Counted from the stretch's first letter, positions 36,001 through 44,700 are shown. The stretch: DNA of 64,000 nt from Streptomyces sp. LUP47B (GCF_001746295.1 NZ_MJAH01000001.1:767836-831835), one strand, 5' to 3'. The notes: a model not told the origin generated them from the letters alone. Made by a program: numbers and translations.

Positions 36001-37695
36001 ATGAGCAATGCGCACACCGGACCCCTGGGTCCTCGGAATGTCATGGGCATGACCAGGCGAGTGCTGCTGGGAAGCGCGGTCGCCGTGGCGGCCGGCGCCG
36101 TCACCGCGCCGACCGCCGGAGCGGTCGAAGTCCCGTCGCTGTGGCGGGAATTCAACCGCACTCCTTTCACTCATCCGCAGATCCCGTACGTCGGCCGCGC
36201 CGGGTGCCACGGCGGGGCGACCCGCTTCCCGCGCCATCGAGTCGTCGCCGACGTAGGCGACTTCGGCGCCGTGGCGGACGGGACGACCGACTCCGCCCCC
36301 GCGATCAACCGTGCCATCGCCGCTGCCGGAAGGGCCGGCGGTGGCACGGTCACCATCCCGCCGGGCACCTTCCGCATCGACGACGTGATCCGCGTGAACC
36401 ACTCGAACGTAGTGCTCAGGGGCGCCGGCAGCGGTCGTACGACCTTGTACGCGACGAAGAACCTCACCGAGCTGATCGGGACCTACGGCTCCCGTTACGG
36501 AGGGGACAAGTCGTCCTGGTCATGGGCGGGCGGACTGATCTGGCTGGCGCCCCGGGTCCGCTGGGAATCGCTCGTCGCCGCGATCCGGGCCAAGGCATGG
36601 CCCTTCGAGGGCTGGACGGGCAACCGGCGCGACGAGTGGCGGACGCTCACCGAGCTCGCCCCGGCACGACAGGGCTCCTGGACGGTGACGGCTGCCGACA
36701 CCCGCGCACTGCGGCCGGGTGCCCTGGTCCTCCTCCGGCTCGCGGACGACGCGGACCACACCCTCCTCGAGCACATGTGCGGCGGCGGGCCCGGCCCCGA
36801 GGCCTACTTCTGGGACGACAAGACGAAGCTGACGTCGTACGTGCCCTACGAGTGGCCCGTCCGCATCGCCCGCGTCCACGGCCGGAAGGTCACCCTCGAA
36901 CGACCGCTCCCGCTCGACCTGCGCCCGGAGTGGTCTCCGCAACTGACCACGCATGTAGCGGAGTTGAGCGGTTCGGGCGTCGAGGGCCTGACTCTGGAGG
37001 CACCCGACATCCCACAGCAGCCGCATCTGCTGGACAAGGGGCACAACGGCGTCGTGCTGCAGTGCGCGTACGACTGCTGGGTGGACGACGTGACGGTCCG
37101 CCATGTGGACAACGGCTTCGGCCTGGTGGCCGCCTCCGCCTGCACTCTGCGCCGGACGCGCGTGGCGGGCCGCGGCTCCCATCACCCCTACTTCTGCCGC
37201 GAAGGCTCGCACGACAACCTCGTCGAGGACTTCACGATCGAGGAGCGCACCAACCCCGCTCCCACCAACACCCAGCTGCACGGCATCAACGTCGAGGGAC
37301 TGTCGTCGTACAACGTCTGGTCGCGCGGCGACATGCGGATGGGGACCTTCGACAGCCATCGAGGCCTGCCCTTCGCCAATGTCCGCACCGACATCACCCT
37401 GAACAACAACGGCCGCCACGGCGGTGACGCGAGCGCGGGCCCCCTCTTCGGCGCCCGGTTCACGCACTGGAACATCCGCGTCACCAACGGCCGCGCGGGG
37501 CTGGTGAAGATCGACGGTCTGGCGCCGTACTCCGCGACCGTCGGCATCGACGAGGTCACAGAGTTCGACCAGATCGACGTCCCCGACTTCACGGGCGATC
37601 TGCACACGCGCCTCGAGCTGTACGGCAGTTCGGGGGCGGTGCGGCCACGGAACCTGTACGAGGCCCAGCGCCGGCTGAACGGAGCGGGCCGATGA
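36001..37695 (+). CDS. Secreted right-handed beta-helix (pectate-lyase-3-like) protein
   Basis: A 564-residue exported protein with a Tat-type signal (MTRRVLLGSAVAVAAGAVTAPTAGA). The pectate_lyase_3 opening is at about residue 80 (VADVGDFGAVADGTTDSAPAINRAIAAAGRAGGGTVTIPPGTFRI), followed by beta-helix coils such as NVVLRGAGSGRTTL, GVVLQCAYDCWVDDVTVRHVDNGFGL and DNLVEDFTIEERTN. The fold is that of polysaccharide lyases and GH28-like enzymes; catalytic residues and substrate cannot be assigned. GGAAGGG lies before the ATG at 36001. Its stop overlaps the next gene's start (ATGA), so they are translated together. Confidence 0.85.
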   Translation: MSNAHTGPLGPRNVMGMTRRVLLGSAVAVAAGAVTAPTAGAVEVPSLWREFNRTPFTHPQIPYVGRAGCHGGATRFPRHRVVADVGDFGAVADGTTDSAPAINRAIAAAGRAGGGTVTIPPGTFRIDDVIRVNHSNVVLRGAGSGRTTLYATKNLTELIGTYGSRYGGDKSSWSWAGGLIWLAPRVRWESLVAAIRAKAWPFEGWTGNRRDEWRTLTELAPARQGSWTVTAADTRALRPGALVLLRLADDADHTLLEHMCGGGPGPEAYFWDDKTKLTSYVPYEWPVRIARVHGRKVTLERPLPLDLRPEWSPQLTTHVAELSGSGVEGLTLEAPDIPQQPHLLDKGHNGVVLQCAYDCWVDDVTVRHVDNGFGLVAASACTLRRTRVAGRGSHHPYFCREGSHDNLVEDFTIEERTNPAPTNTQLHGINVEGLSSYNVWSRGDMRMGTFDSHRGLPFANVRTDITLNNNGRHGGDASAGPLFGARFTHWNIRVTNGRAGLVKIDGLAPYSATVGIDEVTEFDQIDVPDFTGDLHTRLELYGSSGAVRPRNLYEAQRRLNGAGR

Positions 37696-38954
37696 GCGTG
37701 CGCTCCCGCCTGTGCGTCCTGGTGACGGTTCTGGCCGCGTTCACCACCGGGCTCTGCGCACCGGTGGCGGCACAGAGCACGCCCCCGCCGCACACCGCGG
37801 TCCTGGACGGTGCCCGGCTGCAGCAGACGAAAGCCCGGCTCGATCGTGGTGATCCGCAACTACGGAGAACGGTGCAGGCGTTGACGGTCCGCGCCGACAA
37901 GTGGCTGGACCAGGGCCCCTGGACCGTCGTCGACAAGCCCAGGCCCGCTCCCGGCGGCGACATCCACGACTACCTCAGCCAGGCCCCGTACTGGTGGCCC
38001 TCCCAGCCCCCCACCGCCGACAACCCCTGGGGCTGCCCCTACGTCCAGCGTGACGGCCAGCGCAACCCCGAGGTCGACTCCGGCACCGACCGCCAGGACG
38101 TCGAGAAGGTCTTCGACTCCGCGTACGACCTCTCCCTCGCCTGGTACTACACCGGCGAGAAGCGGTACGCACGCAAGGCCGGGCAGGTGCTGCGCACCTG
38201 GTTCCTCGACCCCGCCACGAGAATGAACCCCAACCTGGACCACGCACAGTTCATCCCCTGCAAGTACGACGGTCGGGCCATCGGCATCATCGACTTCTCG
38301 CAGTCGTACACCAGCGTCCTCGACGCGCTCGCCCTGCTGGACACCGGCGCTCCGGGCTGGAACCGGAAGGACCGCACCGGCATGACGGAGTGGAACACCG
38401 ACTTCCTCGGCTGGCTCAAGGACAGTGACTTCGGCAAGCAGGAGGCGGCCGCCGCCAACAACCACGGCACCTTCTACGACATGCTGCTCGCCGGCCTCGC
38501 CTGTGCGACCGGCGACAAGGCCCTGGCCCGCCGCACGGTCCTGGACGCCCGCGGCAAGCGCGTGGCACCGCAGATCGCGGCCGACGGCAGCCAGCCCCAG
38601 GAGCTGGCCCGCACCCGGAGCTGGCACTACTCGACCTTCGACCTGGTCGCCTACACCCGGCTCGCGGCCATCGGCCGGAATGTCGGGGCCGATCTGTGGG
38701 CGTACCGAGGCCCGGACGGGCAGAGCCTGTTCAAGGCGGTGGACTATCTGCTGCCCGCCGCGACCGGAGCCACCGCGTGGCCCCATCCGGAGCTGGAGTT
38801 CCTCCGGTACGCGGCGACCGACGTCGTGCACGCGGCCGCCGACGCGGGCGACAAGCGGGCCCGCACGGCTGTTCCGCTGCTGGAGGCGCCGCCGGGCGGC
38901 GACCTGTGGGCCCTGCGTCCGGCGGCGGAACAGCTCGACTCCATCGCGGGGTGA
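37692..38954 (+). CDS. Secreted alginate-lyase-family polysaccharide lyase
   Basis: A 420-residue exported protein with a Sec signal ending near PVAAQS. The alpha/alpha-barrel domain has the alginate-lyase-family motifs DYLSQAPYWWP, YPYVQRDGQ-like NPWGCPYVQRDGQRNPEV, AWYYTGEKRYARKAGQVLRTWFLDPATRMNPNL-type region (residues about 150-180), and AAANNHGTFYDMLLAGLA with the catalytic Asn-His pair. These place it in the Pfam alginate-lyase group (PL5- or PL38-like). The substrate may be a glucuronan, alginate or another uronic acid polymer. It is coupled to the beta-helix gene by ATGA. Confidence 0.85.
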   Translation: MSVRSRLCVLVTVLAAFTTGLCAPVAAQSTPPPHTAVLDGARLQQTKARLDRGDPQLRRTVQALTVRADKWLDQGPWTVVDKPRPAPGGDIHDYLSQAPYWWPSQPPTADNPWGCPYVQRDGQRNPEVDSGTDRQDVEKVFDSAYDLSLAWYYTGEKRYARKAGQVLRTWFLDPATRMNPNLDHAQFIPCKYDGRAIGIIDFSQSYTSVLDALALLDTGAPGWNRKDRTGMTEWNTDFLGWLKDSDFGKQEAAAANNHGTFYDMLLAGLACATGDKALARRTVLDARGKRVAPQIAADGSQPQELARTRSWHYSTFDLVAYTRLAAIGRNVGADLWAYRGPDGQSLFKAVDYLLPAATGATAWPHPELEFLRYAATDVVHAAADAGDKRARTAVPLLEAPPGGDLWALRPAAEQLDSIAG

Positions 38955-39202
38955 GGGCCCCGTCAGGGCCTTGTGGACAGGTCGAGCGCCCGGTCGCCGT
39001 CCCGCGGGCGGCGACCGCCTCGGCGCGGGCCGAGTGCCGCGTCAGGCAGCGCGGTGAAAGGCGTCGACGCTACGGCCCGGTACCTGTTCCTGCCGGGCGC
39101 CCGGGCCGGCGGAAGGAGGCCGTGCGGGCCGTCACCGGTACGCCGTGCAGACGCCGTTCGCCTGCGGATGTGAGCCTTCTCGGGACGGGACCGTCGCGGG
39201 GG

Positions 39203-40015
39203 TCACCCGCTTTTGCGGCCGACCCCCGCGTACACCCAGTACTCCGACGGGTTCTCCGGGATGTCCTCGTTCTCGTCCGGGCGCCACAGGGGTACGTGGA
39301 CCAGGCCCGGTTCCGTCAGCTCGAAGCCGGTGAAGAGGCCCTGGATCTCCTCGTGGGAACGGACGGTGACCGGTGAGGTGGCCCGGGAGCGGTACAGCTG
39401 GGTGACCGCGGCGGCCGTGTCGGGGCGGTCCTGGTTGGTGGCGTGGGACAGGGCCAGCCAGCCGCCCTCGGGCAGTGCGTCCCGGAAGGCGGCGACGATT
39501 CCGGCCGGATTCTCCTCGGGCGCGACGAAGTGCAGGATCGCGACCATGAGCACGGCGACCGGCTGGTCGAAGTCGATCAGCTTGCGCACCTGCGGCGAGG
39601 CCAGGACGTCGGCCGGCCGCCGGATGTCGGCGTCGACGATGTCGGCGTAGGGGTTGTCGGCGAGCAGGGTGGTGCTGTGGGCGACGGCCACCGGGTCCTT
39701 GTCGACGTAGACCACCCGGGCCTGCGGGCTCGCCGCCTGGGCGACCTCGTGGACGTTGCCCTGCGTCGGGATCCCCGAGCCGAGGTCGATGAACTGCCGG
39801 ACACCGGACCGGGCCAGGAAGCGCACCGCCCGCCCCAGGAAGGCGCGGTTGGCGCGGGCCAGCGTGCGCACCTGGGGGTCGATGGCCGTGACCGCCGCCA
39901 CCGCCTCCCGGTCGATGGCGAAGTTGTGCTCCCCGCCCAGCATCGCGTCGTACATCCGGGCTACGCTCGCCTTGTCCGGATCGGTCCCTGGCGGCAGAGC
40001 ATCCGTGTCGGTCAC
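39203..40015 (-). CDS. DUF574 SAM-dependent methyltransferase (copy 1)
   Basis: A 270-residue protein of the DUF574 (Methyltransf_19) family. It has the family opening DKASVARMYDAMLGGEHNFAIDREAV, the SAM-binding motif FIDLGSGIPTQGNVHEVAQ, then VVYVDKDPVAVAHS and the motif VAVLMVAILHFV. The substrate is not known. GTG 40015 is preceded by AAGGA. The gene is divergent from a GAF-SpoIIE phosphatase gene. A related gene lies at 43822-44640 on the other strand. Confidence 0.92.
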   Translation of the reverse strand: MTDTDALPPGTDPDKASVARMYDAMLGGEHNFAIDREAVAAVTAIDPQVRTLARANRAFLGRAVRFLARSGVRQFIDLGSGIPTQGNVHEVAQAASPQARVVYVDKDPVAVAHSTTLLADNPYADIVDADIRRPADVLASPQVRKLIDFDQPVAVLMVAILHFVAPEENPAGIVAAFRDALPEGGWLALSHATNQDRPDTAAAVTQLYRSRATSPVTVRSHEEIQGLFTGFELTEPGLVHVPLWRPDENEDIPENPSEYWVYAGVGRKSG

Positions 40016-40178
40016 CAGAAGGTCCTTTCCTGCCAAGGCACTTGACGACTCATCATATAGTTGCCGTCGACGTCTGGCGATCAGTTGTCCCGCGCCGGGC
40101 GCCCGGACCCCCACCCGGAAAGGCACCACGACCCTGCGGAACGAACCGCACAGCCGCGCCGACGACACCCCCGCCGCC

Positions 40179-41486
40179 GTGCCCCCGCCCCGTCGGTCGG
40201 CCTTCTCACCCGCGGCCGACGTCATCGGCTCGGAACTCGACCTGGGGCTGACCGGCAGCCATGTCGTGCACGCGCTGACGCCCGGCTTCTGCGACGCGGC
40301 GTCCCTCTATCTGCTGGAGCGGTGGCGGCGCGAGGAGACCACGTACGCCGGCGGGAACCCCGCCCAGATCGAGGCCCGCAGACTGGCACTGCGCGTCGGC
40401 ACGGACGCACCCGAGTCCTGGGAGCGCACCCTGCCGGTCGGCGAGGTACTGGTCTTCCCCCGCGAGACCCCGTACGCCCGCGCCCTGGTCGACGGACACG
40501 CGCAGTTGCTCGACTCGGTCGACGACCACACGGCCGAGCGGCTCGCCGCCTCCGTAGGTGAGGACGCGCGCATCGGCGAACTCCTCAAGACGCGCTCCTT
40601 CCTTGTGGCGCCGCTGCGGCTGCGGGGCGGGGCGATCGGCTTCGTCGCCTGCTCCCGCGGACCGGACCGCGGGCCGTTCCTGACCGCGGAGATCGCGGCC
40701 GTGGAGTCGCTGGCCGCGCGGGCCTCGGTCGCCCTGGACAACGCGCGCCGCTACGAGCACGAGCGCCGCACCGCCCTGGCCATCCGGGGCAGCCTGCTGC
40801 CGGGCACGATCCAGGAGGTCGAGGGCTGCCGCATCGCCCACGGGTCCCTGCCCGCCGGACAGGGCTCGATCATCGGCGGTGACTGGTTCGACGTGCTGAG
40901 ACGGCCGGACGACCGGGTCAGCCTGATCGTCGGGGACGCCATGGGGCACGGCCCGGAGTCGGCCGTGGCGATGATCCAACTGCGCACCGCCGTACGCACG
41001 CTGGCCGGTCTCGACATCCCCGCCGTCGATCTCGTACGACGGCTCGACGCGCTCGCCAGCGACACCCCGGGGGCATCCTTCGCGACCTGCATCTACGCCG
41101 AGTGGGACGCCCGGCGCGGCACCTGCACCCTCGTGGGCGCCGGTCACCCCCCACCGCTGCTGCGCGGGCCTGACGGCCGGACCGCTCCGGTCACGCTGGT
41201 CGGCGCGGGCCTGCCGCTCGGTCTCGGCGCGGGCGCCTACGAGCCGACCGTCCTGAGCATCGACGAGCCCGCGCTGCTCGTGCTCTACAGCGACGGTCTG
41301 GTCGAGTCGCGGGACTCCGACATAGACCACCAGATCGCCCGCCTCGCCCGGGCGCTCGATGCGGCGGCCGTCGACCACGACCCGCTCCCCGCCCTGTGCC
41401 GACGGCTGCTGCACGCCCCCTCCGATCCGGCCGGCGCGGACGACCGCACCCTGCTCCTCGCCGAACTCACGCCCACCAAGGGCTAG
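40179..41486 (+). CDS. GAF-SpoIIE serine/threonine phosphatase
   Basis: About 435 residues. Residues about 20-195 form a GAF-type sensor (LTPGFCDAASLYLLERW, then ARIGELLKTRSFLVAPLRLRGGAIGFVAC). The SpoIIE/PP2C domain follows with SIIGGDWFDVLRR, LIVGDAMGHGPESA and LLVLYSDGLVESRD, keeping the metal-binding Asp residues. It should dephosphorylate an anti-anti-sigma factor. An RsbW-like ATPase gene lies 200 nt away. The start is uncertain: the frame is open far upstream, GTG 40179 is the last convincing one, and no strong ribosome site is seen. Confidence 0.85.
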   Translation: MPPPRRSAFSPAADVIGSELDLGLTGSHVVHALTPGFCDAASLYLLERWRREETTYAGGNPAQIEARRLALRVGTDAPESWERTLPVGEVLVFPRETPYARALVDGHAQLLDSVDDHTAERLAASVGEDARIGELLKTRSFLVAPLRLRGGAIGFVACSRGPDRGPFLTAEIAAVESLAARASVALDNARRYEHERRTALAIRGSLLPGTIQEVEGCRIAHGSLPAGQGSIIGGDWFDVLRRPDDRVSLIVGDAMGHGPESAVAMIQLRTAVRTLAGLDIPAVDLVRRLDALASDTPGASFATCIYAEWDARRGTCTLVGAGHPPPLLRGPDGRTAPVTLVGAGLPLGLGAGAYEPTVLSIDEPALLVLYSDGLVESRDSDIDHQIARLARALDAAAVDHDPLPALCRRLLHAPSDPAGADDRTLLLAELTPTKG

Positions 41487-41487
41487 C

Positions 41488-41685
41488 GCCTGTCCGGCGG
41501 AGCATCCCGGCGTCGCGGGTTCTGGCACGCACTCCCCCAGAGGGGGTGCCCCCAGCGGCGTTGTCGTCGGTTGCCGACGCTCCGCGTCGCCGCCCTCCTC
41601 CGCCTTGCAGCTGCACGCACCAGAGCCCGCTCGGCTCGGCCGGTAGGCACTGTTTCTTTCAGCCGGCCTGATCCGCCGGACAGGC
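41488..41685. repeat. MITE-like repeat element with 14-bp terminal inverted repeats
   Basis: A sequence of about 198 bp is bounded by perfect 14-bp inverted repeats: GCCTGTCCGGCGGA at 41488-41501 and TCCGCCGGACAGGC at 41672-41685. It contains an internal hairpin (GCACTCCCCC AGA GGGGGTGC, 41528-41549) and no coding capacity. It fills the space between two convergent genes. Short elements of this type occur in many Streptomyces intergenic regions. Target-site duplications are not clear. Confidence 0.7.
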
Positions 41686-41691
41686 CCTGGT

Positions 41692-42132
41692 TCAGGCCGA
41701 CAGGTTCGCCCATACCGCGTTGCCGCCGGTGAGTCTCGAGCGGTCCACCCCCCAGGTGTCCGCGAGCTGTTCCACGAGGAACAGTCCGCGCCCGCCCTCG
41801 TCGTCGAGTCCCGCCCGGCACCGGCGCAACGTGGGGCCCGAGTGGTCGTGGTCGTGCACCTCCAGCCGGAGGATCCCGTCGGCGACCAGCCCGATGCCGC
41901 ACAGGATGCGCGGACTGAGGGTGTGGCACACGGCGTTGGTGGCGAGCTCGGACAGCAGCAGCACCGCGTCCGAGCACAGCTCGCCCGGCAGGCTCCAGGC
42001 CTTGAGTCGGGTCCCGACGGAGCGCCGGGCGACACCGACGCTGGAGCGGTGGGCCGGAAGTTCGATCCAGTGGGTCCGTTCCTGGTCCACGGCGTCTAAC
42101 AGCTGGGGGAACGAGGTCGTGTGGGGGGACAC
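41692..42132 (-). CDS. RsbW-like anti-sigma/ATP-binding protein
   Basis: A 146-residue HATPase_c_2 protein. The N box is LLLSELATNAVCHT and the glycine box is DEGGRGLFLVEQLADTWGV. Proteins of this kind serve as anti-sigma kinases or, in the Streptomyces abaA/whiJ-type clusters, as partners of XRE and DUF397 proteins. GTG 42132 is chosen because the upstream sequence is not typical. It is divergent from the WhiJ-like XRE gene and convergent with the GAF-SpoIIE phosphatase gene, from which the MITE separates it. Confidence 0.88.
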   Translation of the reverse strand: MSPHTTSFPQLLDAVDQERTHWIELPAHRSSVGVARRSVGTRLKAWSLPGELCSDAVLLLSELATNAVCHTLSPRILCGIGLVADGILRLEVHDHDHSGPTLRRCRAGLDDEGGRGLFLVEQLADTWGVDRSRLTGGNAVWANLSA

Positions 42133-42394
42133 GGTGTTGGCCTTCCGTGGGGGCGGCGGCGCGGCCGGGCGAGCAGCATCGGGGGTCAGGGAATGCCAAC
42201 ACGCCACTGGGTGGGGACGGTTGACGACACCGCGCTCGCGTTCGGCGGCACGGTGTACGCAAGTAACTATGCTCGCACCCAAGTTCAACCTGCAACCAGC
42301 TGCCTGATAATTTCAGAAAGCCGATATCCGTCTGGTCGCGTCATCAAGTCGCTGTCAGACTCGGGACGGTGACAGTTCCTCAGGAGGTCAGGAC

Positions 42395-43497
42395 GTGAGC
42401 GAAGGCCGTACGAGCACCGGTGGCACCAGTGCTCCCACCGTGCTGCGCATGATCCTGGGTCGCCGACTGCAGGAGCGACGGCAGGGCGCGGGGGCCTCGT
42501 TGGAGGACGCGGCCAGGGCTCTGCGGGTGACGTCCCTGACCATCCGCCGTCTGGAGAAGGCCGAGGTCGCCCTCAAGCCGCTCTATGTGGAGAAGCTGCT
42601 TGAGACCTACGGGGCGGAGCAGCAGGAGATCGAGGAGTTCGTCGAGCTCGCCGAGCGGGCGAATGAGCCCGGTTGGTGGCACACCTACCGGGACGTCCTG
42701 CCGAACTGGTTCAGCGCCTACGTCAGCCTGGAGGCCGGGGCCAGGACCCTGCGTACCTACGAGCCCCACTACGTCACGGGGCTGCTCCAGAGGTCGCCCT
42801 CAAGCCGCTCTATGTGGAGAAGCTGCTTGAGACCTACGGGGCGGAGCAGCAGGAGATCGAGGAGTTCGTCGAGCTCGCCGAGCGGGCGAATGAGCCCGGT
42901 TGGTGGCACACCTACCGGGACGTCCTGCCGAACTGGTTCAGCGCCTACGTCAGCCTGGAGGCCGGGGCCAGGACCCTGCGTACCTACGAGCCCCACTACG
43001 TCACGGGGCTGCTCCAGACCCACGCCTACGCGCGCGGGGTCCTGCGCGGCGGGTTTCCGGGCGAGGCGGATGAGGACCTGGCGCGGCGGGTGGACCTGCG
43101 GCTGCGCCGCCAGGGCCTGCTGGACAGACCGGGCGCGCCCACGCTGTGGGTGGTGATGGAGGAGGCCGTGCTGCACCGGGTGGTCGGCGGCCCCGAGGTC
43201 ATGCGGGAGCAGATCGAGCGGCTCCTGGAGGTCTCGGAGCTGGAACACGTCAGCGTCGACGTCGTGCCGTTCACGGCCGGCGCCCATGTGGGGGCGTGCG
43301 CGCCGTTCACCTACTTCCGCTTCGAGGAGCCGGAGCTGCCGGACATCGTGTACACCGAGGTCCTCTCCGGCGCGATGTACCTGGATCAGCGCTCCGACGT
43401 GTCGGCACATCTGGAGGCGCACAACCGCATGTCCCTGCTGAGCTCGGACGCGGACAGCAAGGCGCTGCTGAACCGCATGCGCAAGGAGTACTCATGA
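42395..43497 (+). pseudogene. WhiJ-type XRE/DUF5753 regulator, broken by a 227-bp tandem duplication
   Basis: The N-terminal part from GTG 42395 (CAGGAGG upstream) is an XRE helix-turn-helix (LGRRLQERRQGAGASLEDAARALRVTSLTIRRLEKAE). The rest is a DUF5753 domain (NEPGWWHTYRDVLPNWFSAYVSLEAGA, LRTYEPHYVTGLLQTHAYARGV, and the ending LLNRMRKEYS). A 227-bp segment is present twice in tandem and identical. 227 is not a multiple of three, so the frame shifts after the first copy and a stop is reached at 43154-43156. Removing one copy gives a continuous 291-residue protein. It is the first gene of a unit with DUF397 (ATGA overlap). Confidence 0.9.
42564..43017 (+). repeat. Exact 227-bp tandem duplication inside the XRE gene
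   Basis: 42564-42790 and 42791-43017 are identical over 227 bp, from AGGTCGCCCTC to GGGCTGCTCCAG. The junctions share only a two-base match, so a simple homologous event between longer repeats is not evident. The copies have no differences, so the event is recent or an assembly fault. Confidence 0.95.
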
Positions 43498-43745
43498 CCA
43501 GCACCGACTCTCACGTCTACAACGGGATGCCGGCCACCGACCTGGGCGAGCAGGGCTGGGAGTCGCCGTGGAGCGGGCCCAACGGCGGCCAGTGCGTGCA
43601 GACCAAGCTGCTGGCCGACGGGCGGGTTGCGCTGCGCCAGTCGACCGATCCGGCCGGACCCGCGCTGATCTACACCCCGCAGGAGATCGCCGCGTTCGTC
43701 GCGGGCATCAAGCGGGGCCTCGCCGACCATCTCACCGCCGGCTGA
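43494..43745 (+). CDS. DUF397 (BldB-related) small protein
   Basis: An 83-residue protein of the DUF397 type that accompanies XRE/DUF5753 regulators in Streptomyces. The core features are WESPWSGPNGGQCVQTKLLADGRVALRQSTDPAGPAL and the ending IYTPQEIAAFVAGIKRGL. The length is normal. Its ATG overlaps the stop of the XRE gene (ATGA). In WhiJ-like systems the DUF397 protein is thought to modulate the XRE repressor by direct interaction. With the XRE gene broken here, it may be without a partner. Confidence 0.92.
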   Translation: MTSTDSHVYNGMPATDLGEQGWESPWSGPNGGQCVQTKLLADGRVALRQSTDPAGPALIYTPQEIAAFVAGIKRGLADHLTAG

Positions 43746-43821
43746 ACCTCGACCCGAGCCCGACCTGCCCCAGGCAGCGACCTGCCCGACACCCCCACGC
43801 ACCGCACCTGAAAGGGACCGG

Positions 43822-44640
43822 ATGACCCACTCCCACACCGCGCGGGAGATCGACACCAGTCGGCCCCACTCGGCCCGGATGTACGACTACTACCTCGGCG
43901 GCAAGGACCACTTCGACGTCGACAAGCAGGCGGCCGAGACCGTCGCGGCGGTCTACCCCGGCATCTTCACCTGCGCCCGGGAGATCCGCTCCTTCATGCA
44001 CCGCACCACCCGCGTCCTCGCGCTGGAGTACGGCATCCGTCAGTGGTTGGACATAGGCACCGGCATCCCCACCGAGCCGAACCTGCACCAGGTCGCGCAG
44101 TCCGTGGCCCCCGAGGCCCGCGTTGTCTACGCAGACAACGACCCCCTGGTCCTCAAGTACGCCGAGCGCCTGATGCGCAACACCCCCGAGGGCCGCACGG
44201 CTTACGTCCAGGGCGACTTCACCGACCCCGAGGCGATCCTCGGCTCCCCCGAGCTGGCCAGGACCCTGGACCTGAACCGGCCCGTGGCCCTGTCCCTCAA
44301 CGCCATCCTGCACTTCGTCCCGGACGACTGGGAGCCGTACGGCATCGTCTCCCGCCTCCTGGACGCCCTGCCCTCGGGCAGCGCGCTGGCCGTGAGCCAC
44401 TGCACCGGCGACTTCGCCCCGGAGCTCTGGGAGAAACTCGTCGGCATCTACGCCGCCGCCGGCACCCGGGCCCAGGTCCGCAGCCGGCAGGAGGTCGCCC
44501 GCTTCTTCAAGGGCCTCGACCTGCTCGACCCCGGCGTCTCACTGACCCACCGGTGGCGCCCGGACGACCCGCAGGGCTCAGGACCGGAGCTCACGGACGC
44601 CGAGGTCAGCGCGTGGGCCGGGGTGGGCATCAAGCCGTGA
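43822..44640 (+). CDS. DUF574 SAM-dependent methyltransferase (copy 2)
   Basis: A 272-residue DUF574 methyltransferase. It has TSRPHSARMYDYYLGGKDHFDVDKQAAE, the SAM motif WLDIGTGIPTEPNLHQVAQ, VVYADNDPLVLKYAERL and VALSLNAILHFVPDD. It shares the whole layout with the protein encoded at 39203-40015 but is clearly diverged, so the two are paralogues and not a recent copy. AAAGGGA lies before the ATG. It follows DUF397 by 76 nt and may be co-transcribed. A strong terminator follows. Confidence 0.92.
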   Translation: MTHSHTAREIDTSRPHSARMYDYYLGGKDHFDVDKQAAETVAAVYPGIFTCAREIRSFMHRTTRVLALEYGIRQWLDIGTGIPTEPNLHQVAQSVAPEARVVYADNDPLVLKYAERLMRNTPEGRTAYVQGDFTDPEAILGSPELARTLDLNRPVALSLNAILHFVPDDWEPYGIVSRLLDALPSGSALAVSHCTGDFAPELWEKLVGIYAAAGTRAQVRSRQEVARFFKGLDLLDPGVSLTHRWRPDDPQGSGPELTDAEVSAWAGVGIKP

Positions 44641-44650
44641 CACGGCGTCG

Positions 44651-44679
44651 GCCGTGCGGGCGTCGAGTGCCCGCACGGC
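44651..44679. terminator. Bidirectional hairpin terminator
   Basis: A perfect 11-bp stem (GCCGTGCGGGC with GCCCGCACGGC) closes a 7-nt loop. It lies between the convergent stops of the DUF574 methyltransferase (44640) and the reductase (44701), and can serve both. Confidence 0.85.
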
Positions 44680-44700
44680 GGCCCGGACGGTGAACGGCCG

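Noticed and set aside
38955..39202. Possible terminator after the alginate-lyase-family gene
   Set aside because: Only a 5-bp stem (GGCCC/GGGCC) is visible, too weak to call with confidence.
42564..43017. Possible CRISPR or coding repeat
   Set aside because: There are only two long units in direct contact with no spacers, and they shift the frame. A tandem duplication explains it fully.
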